From: Clostridium sp. CAG:167
GTDB taxonomy: Bacteria; Bacillota; Clostridia; Lachnospirales; Lachnospiraceae
Direction of reading: 5' to 3'
Length of the DNA stretch: 21,081 bases
Assembly (NCBI GenBank): GCA_000433735.1
Contig: HF998353.1
Location: 10,874-31,954 of the forward strand
The first letter of the stretch is position 1. Each line of letters starts with the position of its first letter. The notes beneath the pieces are model-generated. The model was not told where the DNA came from. It saw only the letters and a program-made list of their open reading frames with translations, and ran no database searches. This document shows positions 7,232 to 13,926 of the stretch, one piece after another. A program made the position numbers and the translations under genes.

Positions 7232-7804
7232 TCACAATAATGTCATCGCCTGGGACATCAGACAGACACCGGCTGCACCGGCCTCCATCACCTGTGCCTC
7301 ATTCGTTTCATTGATTCCGCCAATGCCATACACCGGCACATTGGAAGCAGACAGAATAGATTTCAAAAAAGGAATCCCTCTGGGTGGCACTCCTTTTTTA
7401 CAGTCTGTCTCAAAAATATGCCCGGCTACCACATAGTTTACTCCAAAGGAAAGTGCCTGTTCCAACTGCTCCCTGGAATGGACGGCTGTGCCAAACAGGT
7501 TACAGCGGGATCGTATTCTGTCCCGCTCTTTCTCTGTCATGCCTTCTAAGACACTAAGGGGTAATTGAAGATTGGGATCTTTATCGCCTTTAATGGCTGC
7601 GGCATAATTATGATAAATACATACAATGCCATGGGCTGTACAGATTTTTTTTACACTCCGAGCCAGTGCTGTATATTCTCTTTCCGTCAGATCTTTTTCC
7701 CTTACAAGAACAGCCTGAAAGAGACCACTTTCTGCCACTTTTTCTATCTGTGACAAATAATCAATAGAGCACAGGTGACGATTGGTAACCGCGATCCTAT
7801 ACAT
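7232..7804 (-). CDS. ThiE/TenI-family protein, probably thiazole tautomerase-like
   Basis: The 190-residue protein has the TIM-barrel pattern of thiamine phosphate synthase and TenI: VREKDL (R35, K37), GTAVHS (about 106-111), YVVAGHIFETDCKKGVPPRG and VYGIGGI. True ThiE enzymes carry a metal/pyrophosphate-binding NDR-type motif and a HLGQ-D-type motif; here the matching stretches read CIYHNYAAAI and LQLPLSVL. His109 matches the catalytic His of the thiazole tautomerase TenI, so tautomerase is the better guess; ThiE activity is not excluded. A GTG at 7816 is possible, but ATG 7804 overlaps the thiH stop by eight bases and has GAGTG nine bases upstream, so it was chosen. Last gene of thiSGH-tenI. 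Confidence 0.8.
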   Translation of the reverse strand: MYRIAVTNRHLCSIDYLSQIEKVAESGLFQAVLVREKDLTEREYTALARSVKKICTAHGIVCIYHNYAAAIKGDKDPNLQLPLSVLEGMTEKERDRIRSRCNLFGTAVHSREQLEQALSFGVNYVVAGHIFETDCKKGVPPRGIPFLKSILSASNVPVYGIGGINETNEAQVMEAGAAGVCLMSQAMTLL

Positions 7805-8999
7805 AAATATAGTCACTCATAACCGGCTGCATGCCGACTTTCTGGATATCGTCAAAGACTTCCTGTACACTTCTTCCATCATCGATTTCAAACTGTTCAT
7901 CACCTTTTTCTTCACCGGAATGACCACCGATCCCCACATCTACACCGGCAGAAATCTTGGTAGCACAAATCTGGATCAGATTGTTGCGGACCCTCTCACA
8001 CTCTCTGGTGGAAACAGTAATGGAAGCAGATGGGATCAACAAACGGTAAGCACAGATCACCTGTAAAAGCTGTGCCTCATGTACATCCATTGGGTTGATC
8101 CGGTCATTATTAATGATAGGACGAAGTCTCGGACAGGAAAAAGCGATCTCTGCCTGTGGATATTTCCGCTGGAGCAGATAAGCATGCACGCCCGTAGCAA
8201 AAGCATCCTTTCTAAAATCATCCAGACCAAGAAGGGCTGCAAATCCTACTCCTCTCATACCACCTTTTAAAGCTCTCTCTTGAGCATTAATACGATATGG
8301 ATAGATTCTCTTATGTCCTGCCAGATGCAGTGTTTCGTATTTATCTGAATTGTATGTTTCCTGGAACACGGTTACATAATCTGCACCGCACTCATGCCAA
8401 TAATGATAGTTGTCAGAATTGGTAGGGTATACCTCCAGACCGATTACCTTAAAATACTTACGGGCAATCTTGCAAGCCTCTCCAATATATTCCACATTGG
8501 ACATCTTTGAACTTTCTCCTGTTAAGATCAAAATCTCCTGCAGCCCGGTCTCGGCGATGGCTTTCATTTCGTTTTCGATCTCTTCGGCATTTAATTTAGC
8601 TCTGCGGATTTTGTTATGACAGTTAAAACCACAGTAAATGCAGTAATTTTCACAGTAATTGGCAATGTACAAAGGAGTAAACATCATAATAGAGTTTCCA
8701 AAATGTTTTCTTGTTTCTTTCTGGGCCATCTGGGCCATCTCTTCCAGCAGCGGAAGTGCGGCCGGGGACAAAAGTGCTGCAAAATCCTCCGGTGTTCTGT
8801 TTTCTTTATAAATAGCGCGTCTTACATCTGCAGCAGTATACTGATTGTAATCATAAGCATTCATAGCTTCTACAACCTGTTTATCTACATCTGAATCCAG
8901 CACTTCCATATCATCCAGATATTTCATGTGATCAATACGATTCTCTTTCATATCCTCAAGAATCTGTTCACTTAAAATACTTTCGTTCATCTTACTCAT
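7797..8999 (-). CDS. thiH: 2-iminoacetate synthase (tyrosine lyase) ThiH
   Basis: ThiH is a radical-SAM enzyme that cleaves tyrosine to dehydroglycine and p-cresol, giving the glycine-derived part of the thiazole in anaerobes (aerobic bacilli use ThiO). The cluster-binding CENYCIYC provides C116, C120 and C123, preceded by FTPLYIANY. The C terminus ...PVMSDYIYV is typical. At 400 residues it is shorter than HydG and lacks a long C-terminal Cys domain, so it is not the hydrogenase maturase. An AAGGA about ten bases before ATG 8999 supports the start. It is 24 bp from thiG, with which it should work. Choice of ThiH fits an obligate anaerobe. Confidence 0.95.
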   Translation of the reverse strand: MSKMNESILSEQILEDMKENRIDHMKYLDDMEVLDSDVDKQVVEAMNAYDYNQYTAADVRRAIYKENRTPEDFAALLSPAALPLLEEMAQMAQKETRKHFGNSIMMFTPLYIANYCENYCIYCGFNCHNKIRRAKLNAEEIENEMKAIAETGLQEILILTGESSKMSNVEYIGEACKIARKYFKVIGLEVYPTNSDNYHYWHECGADYVTVFQETYNSDKYETLHLAGHKRIYPYRINAQERALKGGMRGVGFAALLGLDDFRKDAFATGVHAYLLQRKYPQAEIAFSCPRLRPIINNDRINPMDVHEAQLLQVICAYRLLIPSASITVSTRECERVRNNLIQICATKISAGVDVGIGGHSGEEKGDEQFEIDDGRSVQEVFDDIQKVGMQPVMSDYIYV

Positions 9000-9023
9000 G
9001 TTTTTCTTTTCCTTCCCTGTATT

Positions 9024-9803
9024 TTACAAAGATCCATCCTGAATATAACCTGTCAATGGTGAAGAAGCACTTCCTCCCCGCTGTAATACTCTTCCGGTTC
9101 CTGCAAGATAAGCCTTTCTTCCCGCTTCAATCGCCAGGCGGAAAGATTCTGCCATAGCCGGTATATCTCCTGCTGTAGCGATAGCTGTATTAGCCATAAT
9201 GGCAGCCGCACCCATTTCCATTGCTTCACAGGCCTCCGATGGTTTGCCAATTCCCGCATCTACAATAATAGGCAGATCAATTTCGTCAATCAGGATCTGA
9301 ATAAAATCTTTGGAACAAAGTCCTTTATTGGATCCGATAGGTGCTGCCAGCGGCATAATAGATGCCGCACCTGCATTTTGAAGATCTCTTGCCACATTCA
9401 GATCCGGGTACATATACGGCATAACAACAAATCCCTCTTTTGCAAGGATTTCAGTAGCTTTAATGGTCTCATAATTATCCGGCAAAAGGTATTTAGTATC
9501 CCGCATGATCTCAATCTTTACAAAGTCACCACAACCTACTTCCCTTGAAAGTCTGGCAATTCTTACAGCTTCCTCCGCATTTCTGGCTCCGGATGTATTT
9601 GGAAGAAGTGTCACGCCCTCTGGTATATAATCTAAAATATTGGCACGGCCATCTTGATTGGCACGGCGCAGAGCCAATGTGATAATTTCTGCCTTTGCCT
9701 GCTCCACAGACGCCTTAATAAGATCCAGTGAATATTTTCCTGAACCAAGAATAAAACGGGAATGGAATGTATGTCCTCCAATTACTAATGCATCATCTTT
9801 CAT
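9024..9803 (-). CDS. thiG: Thiazole synthase ThiG
   Basis: ThiG condenses 1-deoxyxylulose 5-phosphate, dehydroglycine and the sulfur of ThiS thiocarboxylate into the thiazole phosphate carboxylate. LGSGKY, LPNTSG, the imine-forming Lys in DFVKIEI (K96, as in B. subtilis numbering), APIGSNKG and VDAGIGKPSEA are all present. The frame can open five codons earlier at a TTG (9818), but GGAGG lies between that codon and ATG 9803, with an eight-base gap. So ATG 9803 is the start, giving 259 residues, usual for the family. It sits 39 bp after thiS and before thiH; the ThiF that activates ThiS is not in the cluster. Confidence 0.96.
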   Translation of the reverse strand: MKDDALVIGGHTFHSRFILGSGKYSLDLIKASVEQAKAEIITLALRRANQDGRANILDYIPEGVTLLPNTSGARNAEEAVRIARLSREVGCGDFVKIEIMRDTKYLLPDNYETIKATEILAKEGFVVMPYMYPDLNVARDLQNAGAASIMPLAAPIGSNKGLCSKDFIQILIDEIDLPIIVDAGIGKPSEACEAMEMGAAAIMANTAIATAGDIPAMAESFRLAIEAGRKAYLAGTGRVLQRGGSASSPLTGYIQDGSL

Positions 9804-9842
9804 TTGTTTGTCCTCCAATCTTTTTTATGCTGATGTTTTCCA

Positions 9843-10040
9843 TCAGCCTCCACCTACAAAACTAACAACTTCAATGGAATCACCACTGTGTAATATGGTC
9901 TCATTGTATTGTTTTTTACTGATAATCTCGCCGTTGATCTCTGTTGCGATCCGGCTGATATTAAACCCTTCCTGTTCTATCATATAAGCCAGGGATTTTT
10001 CATCGTATCCCTCTTTCATTTCACCATTAATACAGATCAT
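9843..10040 (-). CDS. thiS: Sulfur carrier protein ThiS
   Basis: This small beta-grasp protein (65 residues) ends in SFVGGG. The terminal Gly-Gly is adenylated and converted to a thiocarboxylate that gives sulfur to ThiG. AAAGGAG eight bases before ATG 10040 supports the start. It is the first gene of thiS-thiG-thiH-tenI-like. The leader has a promoter-like TTGACA-17-TATCGT and a strong terminator-like hairpin, so expression probably depends on read-through or antitermination. No adjacent thiF is present; a ThiF/MoeB/HesA-type enzyme must act from elsewhere. Confidence 0.93.
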   Translation of the reverse strand: MICINGEMKEGYDEKSLAYMIEQEGFNISRIATEINGEIISKKQYNETILHSGDSIEVVSFVGGG

Positions 10041-10067
10041 GTCAAGAACTCCTTTCCTCTGATTCTG

Positions 10068-10126
10068 AAAAAGGGTAACTCAAGAAAGTCCACACCCGAG
10101 GTGGTGTGCCCCTTCTTGAGCTACCC
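10068..10126 (-). terminator. Long hairpin and T-run in the thiS leader (terminator or attenuator)
   Basis: Arms 10073-10096 and 10103-10126 form a stem of about 24 positions with a 6-base loop and one 2x2 internal mismatch, followed on the minus strand by TTTTT (10072-10068). Two positions mismatched on the plus strand become G-U pairs on the minus strand, so the RNA hairpin favours minus-strand transcription. It may end the aroB-lemA-DUF2207 transcript or act as an attenuator for thiS. No THI-box/TPP riboswitch core or T-box sequence is visible. Confidence 0.8.
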
Positions 10127-10140
10127 TCAATCTATTCTAA

Positions 10141-10169
10141 ACGATACCACATTTAAGTGTTGGTGTCAA
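10141..10169 (-). promoter_or_regulatory. Candidate thi operon promoter
   Basis: On the minus strand, a consensus -35 TTGACA (10164-10169) is followed after 17 bases by TATCGT (10141-10146), a modest -10. A start near 10134 would place the whole leader hairpin in the transcript. It lies only 18 bases beyond the end of the DUF2207 gene. Confidence 0.5.
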
Positions 10170-10186
10170 GTTTCTTTTCATAGCTC

Positions 10187-12064
10187 CTACCAGGAACCGC
10201 CACCGCCACCGCCGGAACCGCCGCCGGAAAAGCCGCCGCCACTGCTGGAACTTGGCTGTGAAGTCATGGCTGTGCTGGCAGACTCCATGGTAGAATGCAT
10301 AAAGTGACTGAACATGTAATAATCAAATACTGTATTATTGTATCCTGAATACCAGTCCGGTGCCTCAATGGCAATGGAATCAAACTTCTTGATCCACTTG
10401 TCTGAAATATCCAGTACATATGTATACGGAAGAATTTCATAAAAGTACTCCGGATCATCCTGTACCATAGCCTCCAGACGATCTTTTTCCACGGTCTCCA
10501 GGAAATTCTTAAATCCGAGGATCCGTCCAAGAATCTGGGTTCCGTACTCCGTTCTTTTGGACAGATAACAGGAGAAAAATGTCATTATTCCGGCACATAC
10601 AACCGCTGTCCAGAAAGCAATGACATACCATCGGTCGCCGCTGGTCTCAAACGTCTCCTGTAAAAATAACAGATACGCCAAGAAATCAGCAAACAAGGTA
10701 CCGATCGGGATCAGAACACACCGCAATACAAAAGCTTTTCCCGGGCGGAACGCAAAATAAAATAAGAAAATATTGGCAACCGCAATACCCGCTGCCGCGA
10801 AAAGACCTGCCAGGAAATTCATTTCATAATCTCCTACCGGTTTGGTAATGAGTGCCAGGAATGATAAAATAACCACTACCCAGTTGATCCAGCCCTTATT
10901 AATGGAGTTTTCGTGGAATAATACCTTACGGTTTTCAAAGTGGTTTTTCCGTCCCATAATGGAATCAATGGTCTTATAAAAAGAATCTTCCAATCCTTTT
11001 CTTGTAACAGAGCTGCCATCTTTGAACAGATCTCTTAAAAACTCTGCCTCATCCTCATTCAGGCCATCATAGTCTTTGTTTTTCTTCAGGATAAAACTGT
11101 TTTCTGTCTGTTTGATCGTCAGATATCCTTTCTGCGCCAGGTATACAACTAAAGAAACAACATCCGATTTATCTACCTCTCCCTTATAGGCAAAGGCAAC
11201 ATCCAGACTGTTCATGCCATCCGGTGCATGAAATTCTACCGTCTCCACTACCGGATCGTCTCTTCCATAAATCCACCACAGAGCAAATAACAGCACCGCA
11301 CCGAGAACAGCTAAGATCATACAAAGATTCGGCCAGATATGAGACGCCTTCTGTACATTAAAGTAACCATCCGGCAGTTCCAATCGCACTGTAACATACT
11401 CATTATTTCCCAGTGTAATATCCGAATCCAGTTCACCCATGATCGTATTTCCATCAATAGCGTAACTTAAGCCATCATAATTTGTACTTCCTGCCGGGCC
11501 ATAGCACATACCCAGTTTTTGTTCGTCAAATTTGTCAGGCATTTCAATCCGGAAAGAAATATTGGAAATCGTCAGACTATCATCCCAGTCTCCACCGATC
11601 ACATTCATGTAAAGTTCATCTTTTCCTTCCATAATGTCATTGCTGAGACAATAGTCATAAGAAATCTGATACTCATGCTTTCCTTCGATAGTTTCATCTT
11701 CATCGCCGATCTTAATCTGACAGGCGTCATTTTCTCTGGATGATTCAAAGTTGTCTGAACCACAGGAAATATTACGGACTGTAGCCGTTCTTACACCTTC
11801 TGATCCATCCTCTCTTTTAATACGGTTTACAAGCGGGATATTTCTGTAAATTCCATGGCGTTCTTCCTTGAAATTTACCTCAATCGTCTCTGTGATCTTA
11901 TAAACATTATCTTTTGTAACCTTCATGTCTACATGATATTTGGTAATATCAAAAGCAGATGCTGCCCGGGCTTTCACGCTGCCAGCCATAACTAAGACAG
12001 CCATTGCCATCATGACAATGCCAAGAAGCCATACTCTGCCACCTTGCCTGTATCTTTCTTTCAT
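10187..12064 (-). CDS. DUF2207 domain-containing membrane protein
   Basis: A 625-residue envelope protein of unknown biochemical role, from a family often paired with LemA. A signal sequence or anchor lies at 12-35 (basic start, hydrophobic core, ARA-A). An extracytoplasmic beta-rich region (about 36-240, FDITKYHVDMKVTKDNVYKI...) follows. Membrane helices are at about 243-266, 391-409, 414-440, 445-468 and 480-502, with a cytosolic stretch of about 125 residues between the first two. The C-terminal tail after residue 604 is Ser/Gly-rich and ends GGGGGGSW, typical of this family. GGGGG just before ATG 12064 supports the start. It lies 14 bp after lemA and behind aroB on the same strand. Function is not known; an envelope role is inferred from topology. 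Confidence 0.9.
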   Translation of the reverse strand: MKERYRQGGRVWLLGIVMMAMAVLVMAGSVKARAASAFDITKYHVDMKVTKDNVYKITETIEVNFKEERHGIYRNIPLVNRIKREDGSEGVRTATVRNISCGSDNFESSRENDACQIKIGDEDETIEGKHEYQISYDYCLSNDIMEGKDELYMNVIGGDWDDSLTISNISFRIEMPDKFDEQKLGMCYGPAGSTNYDGLSYAIDGNTIMGELDSDITLGNNEYVTVRLELPDGYFNVQKASHIWPNLCMILAVLGAVLLFALWWIYGRDDPVVETVEFHAPDGMNSLDVAFAYKGEVDKSDVVSLVVYLAQKGYLTIKQTENSFILKKNKDYDGLNEDEAEFLRDLFKDGSSVTRKGLEDSFYKTIDSIMGRKNHFENRKVLFHENSINKGWINWVVVILSFLALITKPVGDYEMNFLAGLFAAAGIAVANIFLFYFAFRPGKAFVLRCVLIPIGTLFADFLAYLLFLQETFETSGDRWYVIAFWTAVVCAGIMTFFSCYLSKRTEYGTQILGRILGFKNFLETVEKDRLEAMVQDDPEYFYEILPYTYVLDISDKWIKKFDSIAIEAPDWYSGYNNTVFDYYMFSHFMHSTMESASTAMTSQPSSSSGGGFSGGGSGGGGGGSW

Positions 12065-12078
12065 ATTTCCCCCTGTTT

Positions 12079-12633
12079 TTAAAACTTCACCTGTACATTT
12101 TCTCTCTGTGCTGTGTCCTCAACCTCAAACATCGGTCTTGTTTCAAAATGGAACATACCTGCTATAATGTTGCGAGGAAAAGTCTGTACACTCATATTGT
12201 ACTTCTTTACCGCCCCATTATAATAACGACGGGCATTGGAAATATCATCTTCCAGTTTCTGAAGCTGTGAGCTTAACTCCATGAAGTTCTGATTTGCTTT
12301 CAGATCCGGATAAGATTCAGAAAGTGCAAAAATCTGAGGAAGCACTTTGGAAAGCTGGGTTCCATTCTCAATCTTTTCAGCCTGGGACATGCTTCCATAG
12401 TTTACATTTCTCATCTTCACAACAGCTTCTAAAGTAGATGATTCATGTTTTGCATATCCTTTGACTGTCTCTACCAGATTTGGTATCAGATCAAATCTCT
12501 TTTTAAGATATACATCCATGGTTGAAAAGGCTTCATCTACTGTGATCCTTCCCTTTACCAATGTGTTGTACCCGCCAACACAGGCAAGTAACAAAATAAC
12601 AACGACTGCAATTACAATAATTCCTGCGATCAT
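12079..12633 (-). CDS. lemA: LemA family protein
   Basis: LemA proteins are short, single-span, mostly helical membrane proteins of unclear function. This one (184 residues) has an N-terminal helix at about 2-22 (IAGIIVIAVVVILLLACVGG). The signature stretch follows: YNTLVKGRITVDEAFSTMDV, then LKKRFDLIPNLVETVKGYAKHE. The C-terminal part has heptad-like helices and ends ...VQVKF. AAGGAGG six bases before ATG 12633 is a strong ribosome binding site. It precedes the DUF2207 gene by 14 bp, a common pairing that suggests a joint envelope function. The gap to aroB is 23 bp, so all three are likely co-transcribed. Confidence 0.95.
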   Translation of the reverse strand: MIAGIIVIAVVVILLLACVGGYNTLVKGRITVDEAFSTMDVYLKKRFDLIPNLVETVKGYAKHESSTLEAVVKMRNVNYGSMSQAEKIENGTQLSKVLPQIFALSESYPDLKANQNFMELSSQLQKLEDDISNARRYYNGAVKKYNMSVQTFPRNIIAGMFHFETRPMFEVEDTAQRENVQVKF

Positions 12634-12656
12634 ATAAAGCCTCCTTTTTTACAATA

Positions 12657-13769
12657 TTACAGTTTCATTATGACATCCCGAATCTCATTTTCGGCTGTCT
12701 CTCTGGCATATACATCTTTGCCAAATGTGCGGATCTTTCCAATGCCATCCATAAATACCATGCGAAGCTTGCCATTGCGTACCTTTTTATCGGTATAAAG
12801 TTTACGGACAAGTGCTTCTTTATCAATGTATTCCGGTATGGACACCGGTAGTCCTGCTTTCTCCAAAAGTTTGCAGATACGGTCTTTCTGGCCGGCTGAA
12901 AGAAAACCTAACTTCATACCAAGCTCAGCCTGAGCCACCAGTCCGATGGATACAGCCTGTCCGTGAAGCAGTCTGTAGTCACTGACGGTCTCAATAGCTC
13001 TTCCTACCGTATGACCAAGATTCAGAATCTCTCTGAGATTCTGTTCTTTTTCATCCTTCATTACTACCTGATACTTGATCTGGCAGTTCATTTCTGAGAT
13101 ATACTCACAGACATCCTCATCTACATTCAGAATCTCATCTACATGTTTCTCCAGATAAGCAAAAAACTTCTCATCTGCCAGACATGCATGCTTGATCGTC
13201 TCTGCCATGCCATTGATCATCTGTTCTCTCGGCAGTGTCTTCCATGTAGTAATATCTACATAAACTTTCAATGGCTGATAGATCAATCCAATAAGATTCG
13301 TTGCAAGATCTGTGTCTACCGCTGTTTTCCCGCCTATGGAAGCATCCGCTGCTGCCAGATGAGTAGTGGCAAAATTGATAAATGGAATACCACGGCCGTA
13401 AGTACCTGCCAGAAATCCTGCCAGATCCGTTACTACGCCGCCGCCAACCGCAATGACACAGCAGTCTCTGCGGTATCCTTTAGCTAACATAGCATCTTCC
13501 AGCTCTTCTTTTGTTTTGCGGACTTTGCTCTTCTCCCCTGCCGGAAATACAAAAATATCACTTTTAAATCCGGACCGGTGCAATTCTACCAAAATCGGTG
13601 TGGCATAAAGCCTCTCTACCGTAGAATCTGTAATTACTGCAAATTTTTTTATATTGCCTGTCAGTCCCTTTTTAATATCATTTATGAGCTGCGGGATCAG
13701 ATTTCGTCCAATCTCTACATCATATGAATCATCTACTACTTTTTTTAGTTCTACTCGAAAATTCTTCAA
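12657..13769 (-). CDS. aroB: 3-dehydroquinate synthase (AroB family), TTG start
   Basis: AroB cyclises DAHP to 3-dehydroquinate, the second shikimate step. The frame can extend to 13820, but its -10 box (13809-13814) lies inside that extension, so transcription starts near 13802. AGGAGG (13776-13781) is six bases before TTG 13769, giving a 370-residue protein starting [M]KNFRVELKK. NAD- and metal-site segments are visible: GGGVVTDLAG, DASIGGKTAV, GMAETIKHA, LNLGHTVG and LLHGQAV. The second His of the usual GHTxGH motif is Arg (R257), and PTT-L-A is changed to ATTHLA. KYQVVMKDEKE and TDKK near the end remain as in DHQS. The other aro genes are not adjacent; it leads lemA-DUF2207. A different sugar-phosphate cyclase is possible but less likely. 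Confidence 0.87.
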   Translation of the reverse strand: MKNFRVELKKVVDDSYDVEIGRNLIPQLINDIKKGLTGNIKKFAVITDSTVERLYATPILVELHRSGFKSDIFVFPAGEKSKVRKTKEELEDAMLAKGYRRDCCVIAVGGGVVTDLAGFLAGTYGRGIPFINFATTHLAAADASIGGKTAVDTDLATNLIGLIYQPLKVYVDITTWKTLPREQMINGMAETIKHACLADEKFFAYLEKHVDEILNVDEDVCEYISEMNCQIKYQVVMKDEKEQNLREILNLGHTVGRAIETVSDYRLLHGQAVSIGLVAQAELGMKLGFLSAGQKDRICKLLEKAGLPVSIPEYIDKEALVRKLYTDKKVRNGKLRMVFMDGIGKIRTFGKDVYARETAENEIRDVIMKL

Positions 13770-13808
13770 TGTTTCCCTCCTGGTATTTTTTGCCTGTGTA
13801 TGTTTCAA

Positions 13809-13837
13809 AGTATACATCAAAGGAGACTTTTTCGCAA
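13809..13837 (-). promoter_or_regulatory. aroB-lemA-DUF2207 promoter
   Basis: On the minus strand, -35 TTGCGA (13832-13837) and -10 TATACT (13809-13814) are 17 bases apart. The start near 13802 leaves a leader of about 33 bases before the TTG start with its AGGAGG. Confidence 0.7.
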
Positions 13838-13857
13838 CTATTAATCCTGCCAGTTTC

Positions 13858-13886
13858 TTGACAATTACCCCTATAAATGATACTAT
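13858..13886 (+). promoter_or_regulatory. glmS promoter
   Basis: Consensus -35 TTGACA (13858-13863) and -10 TACTAT (13881-13886) with a 17-base spacer. The start near 13893 gives a leader of about 34 bases, too short for a glmS ribozyme. Confidence 0.85.
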
Positions 13887-13926
13887 TTTTTAGAAATGCA
13901 AACTTTCATAATATAAGGAGAAAATT

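Noticed and set aside
7797..8999. Hydrogenase maturase HydG instead of ThiH
   Set aside because: Length 400, no C-terminal Cys-rich extension, a ThiH-type SDYIYV end and position in a thi operon all favour ThiH.
10041..10186. TPP riboswitch or T-box upstream of thiS
   Set aside because: No CUGAGA/THI-box core and no T-box antiterminator sequence could be read; the structure is one simple hairpin plus T-run.
13770..13926. glmS ribozyme
   Set aside because: The promoter sits only about 40 bases before the start codon, leaving no room for the ribozyme core.
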